The translations under genes were made by a program, and so were the position numbers. From Mytilus galloprovincialis (lineage: Eukaryota; Mollusca; Bivalvia; Mytilida; Mytilidae): a stretch of 64,000 nucleotides of DNA. How positions within the stretch are numbered: position 1 is the stretch's first letter; every line of letters starts with the position of its first letter. The notes beneath the pieces were generated by a model. That model searched no databases and had not been told where the DNA came from. It worked only from the letters and a program-made list of their open reading frames with translations. Below, piece after piece: positions 37,501 to 43,400 of this stretch. The DNA is taken from contig NC_134849.1 in the NCBI RefSeq assembly GCF_965363235.1, positions 54,320,122 through 54,384,121 on the forward strand, given 5' to 3'.

Positions 37501-40449
37501 CACTTCATTGGGGACCATCACCTAGTCAAAATGGCTTCATGAAAACACATGGCGAAAAGTAAGTAAAGAAACCTAACTATCATGTGACCATTACCTAGTC
37601 AAAATGGCTTCATGAAAACACATGGTGAAAAGTAAGTATAGAATCTTAACTATCATGTGACCATCACCTAGTCAAAATGGCTTCATGAAAAAACATGGCG
37701 AAAAATAAGTAAAGAATCCTAACTATCATGAGATCATTACCTAGTCAAAATGTCTTCATGAAAACACATGGCGAAAAGTAAGTATAGAATCCTAGCTATC
37801 ACGAGACCATCACCTAGTCAAAATGGCTTCATGAAAACACATGGCGAAAAGTAAGTAAAGAATACATACAATCATGAAAATGAATGATAATCAGAAAGCT
37901 ATCAACCTGGACAATCACATGAAAACTCATGGTGAATTGTAAGTAAAGAAACACAATTATTAAAGGGCAGTTCTTGTATTGCATTTATTTTCATTGACGT
38001 CTGTATAATAATTGTAAGTAAAGAAGAATTTTTTTCTTGTTTCCCTTTTTTACTATTTATACCTCTTCCTTCGTATGACATCATCATAATATAATTCATT
38101 ATTATTTCTTTATTTTTTAGATATAGTTACTTACTAGATTAGTTTTATTTCAGAGACAAGAATGGTGGCGACTGGGCAGATGGCTTCCATATCTATAAAT
38201 TAGAGTGGTACGCAGATCATATCAGGTATGTTCATGTACCATTGCAAGAGTCAAAACTTTAAGGTCAATTCCCTTTTAAAAGAGGTATAAATTCCTAAAA
38301 AAACTGAAGTCAAAGACATGCTTATTTTATAAGTTGATTAGATTGAACTCATCATAGATACCAGGACTAAATTTAGTATTTACGCCAGACGCGCGTTTCG
38401 TCTACAAAAGACTCATCAGTGACGCTCGAATCCAAAAAAGTTTAATGGCCAAATAAAGTACGAAGTTGAAGATTGAATGCGAGCATACCCTGAATTACTG
38501 TTTTCCATTAGACCCATTCATAGATTGTATAGATTGATAGCCGGTTATACGGAATGGGTTTTTCGAATTGCTGATAAGCCATACGATTGCTTATAATTGC
38601 ACAAATCATGTCATTTGGAATTTGTTCGCTAGTTTTCTCCTTGGCAAACATACCACATCTCCTTATTTTCATTTGTATTGTCTTATTTTCAAAAAAACTA
38701 CTTACATTTAGATGAATTCCATATGCATGAGTTGGAACCGTATCATACGGTAAGGTTCTAATCATGAAAATACATAGTACATGCAGGCATTCTAATGGTT
38801 ATCTGGAAAAAATATCAAATGAGAAGGATTTAAGAAATTATATAGCTGTGTCAATTAGTACAAGTATAAACATCACATTAAGTATTTATGAAAAGTTACA
38901 TATCAATGAAAAGTTATCTCCACCGACTTTGTTTCGCCAATACAAATGTTGTTATAGATTATCGTTGATCATTTCAAATGATTGATTTATTCGCTTGAGC
39001 CAGTACACTTACGTGATTCCCCCAGGTGAGATGAATAATGATAATCTGTTTACGAATGACGTCAATCTCTGGTCAATTTCATTCTAGCGGGAAAAAGTCA
39101 TATATATCACGCGACTCCGCTGAGAAAGGAAATCAGTCAGCAAGATCAAAGTAATTTCGTAAAAAAGTGATAATAAATAGTATTTGTTTTTTTTAAAGAG
39201 TAACAGTTGATGGTCAACAAATAATGTATGTAGGAACACCTGGAAATGGTTTCTACAACTATGGAGGCTTCGGTGGCAGCAATATTTGGGCAAGTGGAGG
39301 CAACAATGCTCCATTTGATCAGCCAGTAAGTTTAAGTGATGTCAATGTGTCGTTTATCGTTGAAAACGCCAATAATGTATGCTATAACTGGTCAAAAGCG
39401 TTAGTGTTTCAAAATTTCAAAATTTTGTATAAAGTTGACCTTATAATGTTTGCTAAGAGGATTTTTTTCCGCACAAACTTACGGTCTTCATATTGCCCTT
39501 GTTCTTTGCTGGAAATGATTGAGTGGTAAGTAAGTCCATTTAGTGTATAATCATGACTTGTGGATAAGCTGAAATGTATTCATGACGCATTGTCTAAATT
39601 AATTCAAATTTGATAAAAAAAAATCGACTAGCATATCACGTGTATCAGTAAGTAATGATCTCAGATGGGCATGACATAACAAAAAAATATAGTTAAGGTG
39701 GTACCCAACACTTTCACGAAAATTAATTTGGCTCGTTTAATTTTCTTAAAATTTTGACAAAGTATTGACTTTGACCCTTTGACAAAAAGATAAAAATTTG
39801 AACAAATTTGAACTAACCGTTTTATCAGAAAAATTACACAGGTTATATAGCAGTTTGACAAACACTTATTTTGATCACTGAGAAGCTTAATATTCCCTTG
39901 ACAACACAACGTAATTAAAACGTTTAGCTGATTTTACAGAGTTATCTCCCTGTAGTGTTAGGTACCACCTGAAATGGTCGGATCACAAAAATCCATGAGA
40001 CGAGGATAAATGTTTGTACAACGTGTCCAAGATATTTTATTTTTGGGATTCATTTCTTAAATGTAAAAAAATTACTGCTTACAGCTGTGTCTTCAAAACT
40101 AACTCGTTTCACTATCAATAGAATAAAAAACTATTAAGAAAAAGAAATGATTGAGAAAAAGTAAAAGTCGTCAATGGTACCAGGCTTTTAAACTGTTACC
40201 CTACCAGATTGTCATGTACACCTTAATCAAATAGAATTTTTCCCATTACAGTTCCAGTTGATCATGAATGTAGCCGTTGGTGGTGGTTTCTTTTCATCTG
40301 GATGCAGTTACAACCATCCACGTCCATGGAATGATGGTTCAAATAAACAAATGAGAGAATTCTGGGACAGACGAGGTGAATGGCTGTCAACCTGGCATGG
40401 AGATAATGTTGCTATGCAAATTGATTATGTCGAAATGGTTCAGGCTTAA
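4457..40449 (+). CDS. Secreted GH16 endo-beta-1,3-glucanase / beta-1,3-glucan-binding protein, 12 exons, 442 aa
   Basis: Twelve exons (4457-4562, 9810-9890, 10557-10673, 11231-11349, 12571-12645, 13592-13658, 14469-14642, 36764-36841, 37444-37558, 38154-38225, 39199-39325, 40252-40449) join in phase, all with GT-AG borders, to 1,329 nt. Residues 1-18 are a signal peptide (MKDS then a hydrophobic stretch). About 20-105 resembles the CBM39-type glucan-binding domain of arthropod and mollusc recognition proteins. About 117-442 is GH16. The active site GEIDLMEA places the putative nucleophile at E265, D267, and the acid/base at E270, all intact, so hydrolysis of beta-1,3-glucan (laminarin) is likely, not binding only. 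The conserved Trp-rich strands and the C-terminal WLSTWHGDN..MQIDY block are present. The length is near the usual 430-450 aa for bivalve homologues. The role is secreted, digestive and/or immune. Intron 7 is about 22 kb because of a giant inserted element. Confidence 0.93.
6378..6790 (-). pseudogene. Broken MULE transposase fragment, ZSWIM-like N-terminal region
   Basis: On the minus strand one frame reads FLPRQRQLSGEERKDVETML (about 6760-6695). A +/-1 shift near 6687 then leads to MEKTGKKIVLKDLHNIKS...VVEYITENNKLQAIFFQD (6686-6378). The order PRQR..L..EE, TGK...LKDLHN and LQAIFFQD matches my memory of ZSWIM1/3-like MULE transposases just before the first catalytic Asp strand, which is not recognisable here. 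It is truncated, frameshifted and almost certainly inactive. It lies within an element with MULE-like ends. Confidence 0.55.
7110..7781 (-). pseudogene. LINE reverse transcriptase, C-terminal part
   Basis: This continues the preceding frame after a frameshift. ICEKVNKANSIFAALRRSF, then PLYKTLVRTHLDYASSVWAP and KIESVQKRATKQIPGLKNLSYEERLKKL, are the standard C-terminal region of CR1/Jockey-type LINE polyproteins. It ends at a stop after the acidic YESGEEEP. Confidence 0.85.
7747..8268 (-). pseudogene. LINE reverse transcriptase, central palm domain
   Basis: The open frame has motif A KAFDTVPHKRLL, motif B SGIPQGSVLGPLLFVLYIND and motif C YLFADDTKIF with the catalytic Asp pair. The N-terminal endonuclease and fingers are missing. 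The frame ends after VVIDEELSFEKH and continues in another frame at 7781, so there is a 1-nt indel near 7750-7780. The copy is therefore dead, but recent enough to keep both halves open. Confidence 0.85.
8880..8995. repeat. Palindromic minisatellite in the MULE subterminal region
   Basis: About three copies of AAATAGCAAATTTGCTATTT separated by TGCCGGTGCCGGTC. Each unit is self-complementary around AAATTT. Confidence 0.8.
9361..9517. mobile_element. 157-bp MITE, CAGGGGCGGATCCAG family
   Basis: The ends CAGGGGCGGATCCAG and CTGGATCCGCGCCTG are inverted and flanked by the 5-bp direct repeat ATATG (9356-9360 and 9518-9522). The interior has poly-G and poly-C runs and the inverted GGAGGGGTTCC pair. 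Related copies lie at 13400-13571, 22180-22288 and 29940-30597. Confidence 0.85.
9810..9890 (+). CDS. GH16 gene exon 2 (N-terminal glucan-binding-like domain)
   Basis: The acceptor is TTTCAG and the donor CAT|GTGAGT. It codes residues 36-62 (DESSLLGVKFEVQPEG..), phase 1 in and out, open only in this frame. Confidence 0.88.
10058..10250 (+). repeat. Short dispersed repeat (mussel type), 'GCCAATGAGACAACTCTCC' family
   Basis: It begins near GGTATGATTGCCAATGAGAC and ends in CGAGAAAACTAACGG. Similar copies occur inverted at about 1240-1510, 4015-4205, 15105-15350 and 16305-16471 plus 35899-35985, and direct at 56448-56600. I recognise it as very common in Mytilus sequence; its class (SINE-like or MITE) is not clear. 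Confidence 0.7.
10557..10673 (+). CDS. GH16 gene exon 3 (N-terminal domain)
   Basis: The acceptor is CTACAG and the donor CAC|GTAAGT. It codes residues 63-101, including DGAWEFHLPEVKIAPGG, which matches the core of the CBM39-like fold. Phase 1 in and out. Confidence 0.9.
11231..11349 (+). CDS. GH16 gene exon 4 (linker and start of GH16 domain)
   Basis: The acceptor is TGTACAG and the donor GGCGGA|GTAAGT. It codes residues 102-141. VVFRDDYNSFN is the usual opening strand (F.D.F) of GH16 glucanases; it ends in phase 0. Confidence 0.9.
12335..12405 (+). repeat. Fragment of dispersed repeat 'GGGGAATGTGTCAATGAGAC' family
   Basis: It shares AATGTGTCAA.GAGACAACAACCCG with copies at about 4608-4735, 29873-29935 and 43065-43320 on the plus strand, and about 21180-21340, 43395-43505 and 44240-44335 on the minus strand. 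Abundant in mussels by recognition. Confidence 0.65.
12571..12645 (+). CDS. GH16 gene exon 5
   Basis: Residues 142-166, phase 0 at both ends. NNEFQVYTNQGKNLFSRGG..LYIKP matches the 'NNE.Q.Y' strand found in all GH16 laminarinases. Confidence 0.9.
13000..13290. repeat. Fragment of the pyrimidine-rich 'TCCTGCC' TIR element family
   Basis: Poly-T tracts alternate with CCTGCC and CACTCTGTTCGGTCCTGCC, ending GTCATCCTAGCCCCC. This is collinear with the left part of the element at 22494-23555, but no right terminal repeat is seen. Confidence 0.6.
13400..13571. mobile_element. 172-bp MITE of the CAGGGGCGGATCCAG family abutting exon 6
   Basis: The left end CAGGGGCGGATGCAG and right end CTGGATCCGCCACTG are inverted. 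The 5-bp direct repeat ATACT is at 13395-13399 and 13572-13576. The element ends 20 bp before exon 6 of the GH16 gene. Confidence 0.87.
13592..13658 (+). CDS. GH16 gene exon 6
   Basis: Residues 167-188 (TLTIDDPHYDSNRLYHGRMIVK), donor AAAG|GTAAGC. The acceptor AG is only 20 bp from the end of a MITE (13400-13571), so much of the branch-point and polypyrimidine region is transposon-adjacent. Confidence 0.87.
14340..14445 (+). repeat. Dispersed repeat fragment 'GATGAGTCTGTTGTAGACAA' / 'CGCGCGTCTGGCGTAT'
   Basis: It shares sequence with about 38345-38465 (inverted), 40870-40960 (inverted), 55035-55145 and 63345-63375. This is the familiar bivalve repeat with CGCGCGTCTGGCGTA; class unknown to me. 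Confidence 0.65.
14469..14642 (+). CDS. GH16 gene exon 7
   Basis: Residues 189-246. DFCGYCSQSTNWGC, then the GTVTVRAKIPRGDWIWP block that precedes the catalytic strand in this family. The donor CCAG|GTAAAA opens the 22-kb intron. Confidence 0.92.
14667..15862. repeat. 1.2-kb tandem duplication, copy 1 (contains the empty insertion site)
   Basis: 14667-15270 matches 15866-16471, and 15268-15862 matches 35899-36489, each with only a few differences by eye. The first copy is uninterrupted across GGTGACATATATTTG near 15263-15277. The second copy is split there by the giant element. The repeat period is 1,199 bp. Confidence 0.9.
15866..16471. repeat. 1.2-kb tandem duplication, copy 2, left part
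   Basis: Nearly identical to 14667-15270 (for example GGGTTAAATATT against GGGTAAAATATT). It ends at GGTGACATAT where the giant element begins. Confidence 0.9.
16473..16784 (+). repeat. Terminal inverted repeat, left, 312 bp
   Basis: It matches the reverse complement of 35587-35898 base for base except about half a dozen changes, clustered in an A/T run near 16540-16585. It includes TGTCACTGTTGTCACTCTTG before the first palindromes. Confidence 0.9.
16649..17060. repeat. Left array of TTCCCATGGGAA palindromes, 21-bp spacing
   Basis: Unit starts are 16649, 16670, 16691, 16712, 16733, 16753, 16773, 16802, 16823, 16844, 16862, 16883, 16902, 16923, 16944, 16965, 16986, 17007, 17028 and 17049. 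Most steps are exactly 21 bp. About 11 units are perfect 12-bp palindromes and the rest are one-change variants such as CCCAAGGG or CCCTTGGG. The open frames through it (MGKIIVPMGK...) are an effect of the 21-bp period and are not a gene. Confidence 0.92.
17255..17460. mobile_element. Small TIR element, ATAAATTCAGAAATTATTGC family
   Basis: The ends ACTATAAATTCAGAAATTATTGC and GCAATAATTTCTGAATTTTCAGTAT are inverted. A second copy lies at about 20236-20460 (ACTGTAATTCAGAAATTAT ... GCAATAATTTCTGAATTTACAGT). Both sit inside the left arm of the giant element, and the core contains 'TGTGATTATAACC'-like AT-rich sequence. Target duplication is not clear. Confidence 0.6.
17840..18240. repeat. Minisatellite 'ATATCTAAGGTCATAAGCA...ACAGCAATA', about 10 units
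   Basis: Units of about 33-50 bp share TATCTAAGGTCATAAGCA followed by either AGTGACAATCAACAT or TAAACATG and GCAGCAATAATA. It is present only in the left arm; the right arm lacks it, which accounts for part of the length difference between arms. Confidence 0.85.
18305..18530. repeat. Second palindrome array (TTTCCTC..GAGGAAA type), left arm
   Basis: At least eight units of TTTCCT(C/T)NNRAGGAAA form at about 20-28-bp spacing. They follow the shared sequence GGCTCTAGCACCACTGTTG. The right arm carries the inverted equivalent at 34840-35045. Confidence 0.8.
18660..18880 (-). pseudogene. Left-arm counterpart of the 34227-34449 reading frame, frameshifted
   Basis: On the minus strand it shares CCATATCAAATATACAG.GAAGAT..TTGAAGAACAA, AATTGAAGGAAG and AGCTGAAACAGAAGA with the right-arm frame. 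A 1-nt difference near the SISNIQ/SLISNIR segment breaks the frame. It is the decayed twin of the right-arm copy. Confidence 0.55.
19148..19170 (-). other. Possible terminal exon of an element gene, left arm
   Basis: After an acceptor TTTATAG, the minus strand reads QISWFL and a stop. The homologous place in the right arm (33965-34008) reads GDQTSWFSRSIGHY and a stop. The acceptor is conserved. Confidence 0.4.
19320..19574 (-). other. Unassigned open frames, possibly chance
   Basis: Two overlapping minus-strand frames (84 and 76 codons) lie in a part of the left arm with no clear counterpart in the right arm. Neither shows a recognisable motif or splice context. Confidence 0.15.
20474..20567 (-). 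other. Candidate coding exon of the giant element, left-arm copy
   Basis: Acceptor TTTTATAG, donor AATG|GTAAGA. The 94-nt exon is open in one frame: DKKYRKIMKNINSFNRNERQ and on to QGLN, phase 1 out. Its inverted partner at 33246-33333 keeps the same start, end, phase and the pattern DK.YR....INS..RN.RQ.KI. Function unknown. Confidence 0.5.
22180..22288 (-). mobile_element. Truncated CAGGGGCGGATCCAG-family MITE
   Basis: CCCCTTTTTTGGACTATCAATGC, a poly-C run, GTCCTGGGTTAGGAAACC, then TGGATCCGCCCCTG. It keeps one terminus only and sits directly after a short fragment of the 'AATGTGTCAAAGA' repeat. Confidence 0.75.
22494..23555. mobile_element. TIR element with a second TIR element nested inside
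   Basis: The outer ends GGGAGCTACCATTTGATTTT and AAAATCAAATGGTAGCTCC are inverted. Next to the left end is a run of about 32 G, and the interior repeats TCCTGCCTTTTT. The inner element occupies 22741-23483. A partial relative is at 13000-13290. Confidence 0.8.
22741..23483. mobile_element. 743-bp inner TIR element, CAGTCAGGGGACTTA ends
   Basis: The left end CAGTCAGGGGACTTACTTAA and right end TTTCAGTAAGTCCCCTGACTG are inverted, with a direct repeat TCAAA at 22736-22740 and 23484-23488. The interior has repeated AAGTGATTTAAAAATCAC-type palindromes and no coding frame. Confidence 0.85.
23560..27330. other. Interior of the giant element, no gene recognised
   Basis: AT-rich sequence with short frames only, one degenerate MITE (24825-25015), TATA microsatellites near 26290 and 27303, and poly-C near 27225. 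I found no protein family on either strand. Confidence 0.5.
24825..25015. repeat. Degenerate G/C-run repeat, probably related to the CAGGGGCGGATCCAG MITEs
   Basis: Poly-C runs flank the segment and TGGATCTGCCCATG is at the right edge, a diverged end of the MITE family. The left end is degenerate. Confidence 0.4.
27334..28035 (+). pseudogene. LINE 3' fragment: C-terminal zinc-knuckle-like domain, frameshifted
   Basis: Three frames in succession (27334-27543, 27441-27812, 27715-28023) read as one broken coding region. The middle holds LPIETGRWQNVIRENRFCSLCNNRQIGDEYHFIFEC, which has the C-x2-C...H...C pattern and wording typical of the C-terminal end of LINE/RT polyproteins of molluscs and cnidarians. 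It continues in the next frame as FFNQKRKEFLTAYF..RQNTVKF. It ends near GAGAATAAAG, an AATAAA-like tail. At least two frameshifts; inactive. Confidence 0.7.
28040..29930. other. Interior of the giant element, no gene recognised
   Basis: AT-rich, with only short frames and no repeats that I could name with confidence. Confidence 0.45.
29940..30597. mobile_element. CAGGGGCGGATCCAG-family MITE split by a LINE 3' tail insertion
   Basis: The MITE body (GGGGTTCCTAACC..., GTCCAACTACATGTCCCCATTC) breaks off at about 29999. It resumes at about 30508 with ATTCAAATGCATTGATCGTCC and ends TGGATCCCTGCCTG. The 0.5-kb insert starts with TACAATACAATACAATATGC, which on the minus strand is a LINE-like 3' end (AATAAAGCATATTG then TATTG repeats). 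ATTCAA is present at both junctions as a target duplication. Confidence 0.7.
30990..31425. repeat. Minisatellite, about 3 units of 147-149 bp ('CTCATTTTCATGGTTCAGTGG')
   Basis: Units start near 30991, 31138 and 31287 with ATTTTCATGGTTCA, followed by TTAAGTTTTTGTGTTTTGGTC and a tract with AATAGGTCAACTATA. A further fragment is at about 32985-33065. A repeat commonly met in Mytilus. Confidence 0.8.
31430..33190. other. Interior of the giant element, no gene recognised
   Basis: It includes a repeat with TCCTGAAATCC/GATTTCATG words (about 32290-32465) and inverted pieces sharing TTGTTTGCCCTTT (31447) with AAAGGGCAAACAAACAA (about 32957). The latter suggests another MITE spanning about 31435-32975. 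No coding region is supported. Confidence 0.4.
33246..33333 (+). other. Candidate coding exon of the giant element, right-arm copy
   Basis: Acceptor GTATAG, donor AATG|GTAAGG. The 88-nt exon encodes DKNYRRYREIINSRNDRQ and on to LNLN, phase 1 out. It is two codons shorter than the left-arm copy but keeps the same frame and splice sites, as expected for a coding exon. It would join in phase to 33965-34008. Upstream exons were not found, and no family is recognised. Confidence 0.5.
33965..34008 (+). other. Candidate terminal exon of the giant element gene, right arm
   Basis: Acceptor TTTATAG. Completing the phase-1 codon gives GDQTSWFSRSIGHY and TGA. The left arm shows the matching acceptor with GQISWFL and a stop. 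Short and tentative. Confidence 0.4.
34227..34449 (+). other. Open frame in right arm with left-arm counterpart; unknown protein
   Basis: After a possible acceptor GAATGCAG the frame reads TNTILLLKKGTPVLSTHLHR... to the basic end HKLKQKKILI and TAA. The region is basic and helix-rich, without any motif I recognise. Homologous sequence exists inverted at 18660-18880. It could be an exon of the element's own gene or conserved terminal sequence that is open by chance. Confidence 0.4.
34840..35045. repeat. Second palindrome array, right arm
   Basis: Repeats of AGAGGAAATTTG, TTTCCCTTGAGGAAAA and CTCTAAGGAAATT, inverted counterpart of 18305-18530. It is followed by CAACAGTGGTGCTAGAGCC (the reverse complement of the left arm). 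Confidence 0.8.
35413..35722. repeat. Right array of TTCCCATGGGAA palindromes, 21-bp spacing
   Basis: Unit starts are 35413, 35434, 35455, 35476, 35497, 35518, 35539, 35558, 35587, 35607, 35627, 35648, 35669, 35690 and 35711. Steps are 21 bp except 19, 29, 20 and 20 in the middle. Spacer sequences differ from the left array in the inner half, where the AAGAAAAATTG-type spacers are themselves tandem. Confidence 0.92.
35587..35898 (-). repeat. Terminal inverted repeat, right, 312 bp
   Basis: Reverse-complement partner of 16473-16784. It ends CACAGTGTT directly before TATATTTG of the target. Confidence 0.9.
35899..36489. repeat. 1.2-kb tandem duplication, copy 2, right part
   Basis: It matches 15268-15862 with a few single-base differences (for example ATAAAACATT against ATAAAAACATT). 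It begins TATATTTGTTC directly after the right terminal repeat. Confidence 0.9.
36764..36841 (+). CDS. GH16 gene exon 8 (catalytic exon)
   Basis: Residues 247-272. AIWMLP..WHYGGWPRSGEIDLMEAR carries the GH16 signature E-x-D-x-x-E at 265, 267 and 270, all present. The acceptor is CTTACAG and the donor GTT|GTAAGT. Confidence 0.95.
37444..37558 (+). CDS. GH16 gene exon 9
   Basis: Residues 273-310 and part of 311. STLHWGPSPSQNGF is the conserved 'STLHWGP' strand of the family. The donor AA|GTAAGT and the last 46 bp of the exon are repeated downstream as a 73-bp tandem array (see separate entry). Confidence 0.9.
37513..37960 (+). repeat. 73-bp tandem array duplicating the 3' end of exon 9 and its splice donor
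   Basis: Units start at 37513 (in the exon), 37586, 37659, 37732 and 37805, exactly 73 bp apart, with a sixth decayed unit to about 37960. Each unit holds CACCTAGTCAAAATGGCTTC, CACATGGCGAAAAGTAAGTA and an AACTATCATG tail, that is the exon end and its GTAAGT donor. Unit 3 has changed the donor to ATAAGT. Confidence 0.95.
38154..38225 (+). CDS. GH16 gene exon 10
   Basis: Residues 311-334, phase 2 in and out. DWADGFHIYKLEWYADHI matches the 'F..Y.LEW....I' strand of GH16. Confidence 0.92.
39199..39325 (+). CDS. GH16 gene exon 11
   Basis: Residues 335-377, acceptor TTTAAAG, donor CCA|GTAAGT, ending in phase 0. VDGQQIMYVGTPGNGFYNYG and NIWASGGNNAPFDQP are typical of the bivalve and arthropod glucan-binding family. 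The reading frame runs on into the intron, but the donor and the next exon fix the end. Confidence 0.92.
39695..39971. mobile_element. MITE with AAGGTGGTACC ends
   Basis: Left AAGGTGGTACCCAACACT and right AGTGTTAGGTACCACCT are inverted. It is related to 60424-60703. It lies in intron 11 of the GH16 gene. Confidence 0.8.
40252..40449 (+). CDS. GH16 gene exon 12 (last exon)
   Basis: Residues 378-442 and TAA. FQLIMNVAVGGGFFSSGC to AMQIDYVEMVQA, collinear with the paralogous exon at 492-689. Confidence 0.95.
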   Translation, partial: FQLIMNVAVGGGFFSSGCSYNHPRPWNDGSNKQMREFWDRRGEWLSTWHGDNVAMQIDYVEMVQA

Positions 40450-40465
40450 TCTGAAATTATTGAAT

Positions 40466-40471
40466 ATTAAA
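40466..40471 (+). promoter_or_regulatory. ATTAAA polyadenylation signal of the complete GH16 gene
   Basis: The common variant signal ATTAAA lies 17 bp after the TAA stop. Confidence 0.45.
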
Positions 40472-40499
40472 TTTGTACGCAATCATTTTATAAAGGTTT

Positions 40500-43400
40500 C
40501 ACTCTTTATATATATATATTTATATCATAGTGATATAAAAGCTACAAGAAAGTATAGTATATACAAAGGGAATAACCGGATAACGAACAAAACTGTATTG
40601 CATGATAAACCACACAAACCGGTAACACCTGACTTCTAAAACATACACACTACAACAAAGAAAAAACAAATAAATAAAGGCAACAGTAGTATACCGCTGT
40701 TTGAAGTTCATAAATCGATTGAGAAAAAAACATATCCCGGTTACCAACTAAAACTGAGGGAAACGCATCAGTTTATAAGAGGAGACCCATGACACAACAG
40801 AAACACGACTATAAAATGTAACGCACACAGAAACGAAATACACAAAGAATAGCTAACGAAAGGTACCAGGTATAAAATTTTATACGCCAGACGTGCGTTT
40901 CGTCCATACAAGAGCACTGAAGACTAAGAGTTTCAAAAAGTTGTTAAATACAGCTAATTCTAACAATGATCACTGTCCTTTCCTGGATCCTGATATCTAT
41001 ATTTTTAACGGTATGCTTTAGAGATGATTTTTCATTTCCTATTGTTAATCATCCATTTTCAGATGGTGGGGGTTTATTGACAGCATCTTATGGTAGTTAG
41101 GTATCTGAACTTGTCCATGTTGTTCGATTCGCTCTTGTATGTAACAGCATATGTGATTGTATCTCTGTATTACTGAAAAAAATGATTACAACAGGGTTTT
41201 CGATATCACAAACTGGTCAAAACATTTACTAAATTTTATCATTGGTACAAGTTCATCATTTGTAAATATAAATCAACATGCCGATTTCTAGTGTGTTCGG
41301 GTATTTCATATCCAATCTCTTATATTAATATTCTTTACAAAGCATAAACATGTCAGTGGCGTAGCTATTCTATTTTTAAGTGTACGCCCTAACCTCGGCG
41401 AGGGGTTTGAGGGACCCAATCGAATCCAGGTTATAACAATTACTAGTAGTGTGTTCGAGGGGCAAGTCCATTGCTGACAATAAAAACTATCAATATCAAG
41501 TTGAACATACTTTAGAGACCATCTTTTTTAATCTATTATGTTTAATTTATACATTGTTTTAATTTGGAATCTAATGGTCATTTGTGTTAGAGAAAATATC
41601 CAAACCAGTTACTTAAAAATATTTAAAAGGAACCGTGGGTCAAAGAAGTAACTCGAACAAAACCCCTTTTTGTGGAAATGTCGTTAATGGATATGACTTG
41701 ATTAATTTGCATAGATGTTTAGGTGCATTATGACAATTCGTAAAGGGTTCCGTGGAACCGTGGTTCTAGCCTGGGATTACCCCTTCCCGCGAAGATTGAT
41801 ACCTGTCCATTCATCAGTCCATTACAGAAGTTTGAATAATCAAACATTTTCTGAAGATTTTTTTTCTTGAGATGAACAATGACAATATCTGAAAAAATTG
41901 TCATGTTTAAAAAATTATAATCACAGACCGTCTGTTAATTGTTAAAAGATAAGTCCATATATCAATTGAATAAAAGTATACTTTATAAAATTTGCTTCAT
42001 ACATTTATCACACAAAAGCTTATGCCAAAGTTTCATAAAAATCGAGAAAGGTTTGACAAAGAAATCGAGTGTAACAAACTTTAACCACAGACTGTATCTC
42101 GAAATTTTTTATATCAGTAAAACACGGTAGTCCTATAACATATGACTTAGCATTCTCATTAAATTTTTAACGTTTTTATACTGATATTTTCTTTTTTCTA
42201 ATTTTTTATTCGGCTGGCACATTGATAGTAAAAGATATATCAGAAACAAGTAAATAGAAATAGTGAATAATGCCCCCGAGGTCATATTTTATAGAACTAA
42301 AAAATACGGGAAATTAAATATATAAATTCATTATTATGTTCTGGATACTCTTTTGAGAATAAAAGCTTCTGTCCAACTTTCAGTAAATTTCATGAAGGTT
42401 TGACATATTAAAAAAAAAATTTAACCATACTAAACCTAAATGTTGACACCTTCGACGAAATCTAGGATCGCTATTTCTTGCTTTCGAGACAAAAATTCAA
42501 AGCACATATCGAATCACAGCTGATTATGAATTGCTTTAAACAAACGGAAAGTAAGAATAATTCATAGTAGATTCAGACTTTGACTGATGGAGAATTATCA
42601 AATATATAATACGGTATCCGTTGATCGAATGTCAATTTCATCACTTTTATTCGCAATTACAAGCTATCGAAAAAAGATTTACAAGCTTTTAAACCAGATC
42701 TTTTTGATTTATTGAGATTATTTTTTAACCAAAATTCGGGTGTTTTGACGTAAACGTAGCTACGCGCCTGTATGTAAACAATCACCTCAAAAGCTAACCA
42801 AAAATTAAACCAGACTTATCCACAAAGGGTTTTAATTACGACAATGTTACCAGGTCACTAAGAATGGCATAGTGTGACTTTAACATGCTCTCTGCATCGG
42901 AAATAATCAAATTTATTAAAAATAAAATACATGATATGGGTTATGTTCTGCTCATTGTTTGATGTTGTTATGATGTTAAAACTCAAACTGTAGAGATTGT
43001 GCTTGTTTTTCATAAGATGGAGACATACTCGTTCAATGAAATCAAATTGAGGTTTTGAGCTGTTTCAATGACGAATGTGTGAAAGAGACAACAACCCGAC
43101 TAAAGAGCAGGACAACAGCCGAATGCTACCAATTGGTCTTCAATGCAGCGATAAATCCCCGCATCCGGAGTTGTGCTTCAGCTGCTGGCTCCTTAACAAA
43201 AACGTCTACTAGTTCGGTAATAATGGACGTCAAACAAAACGCCGAAATATAAACAAGAAACTATAATTAAAAATCATACATAACTAACAAAGGCCAGAGG
43301 CTCCCATGTTTGTATATTAATTTCAATACATTTAATATATGTTTTGGAGTTTTTAACTTTTCACTGATATTGGTACACATTTTTATTGAGAGGCCCCCTC

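Noticed and set aside
38508..38985. Two frames of 73-85 codons in intron 10 of the GH16 gene
   Set aside because: No family, no splice sites that join them, AT-rich intron sequence.
39224..39529. Frame running from exon 11 into the intron
   Set aside because: The GTAAGT donor at 39326 and in-phase joining to 40252, plus homology with the paralogue's last exon, fix the exon end at 39325.
43055..43252. 65-codon frame CFNDECVKETTTRLKSRTTAE
   Set aside because: It is one copy of a dispersed repeat also seen at 4608-4735 and inverted at 21180-21420; coding potential is incidental.
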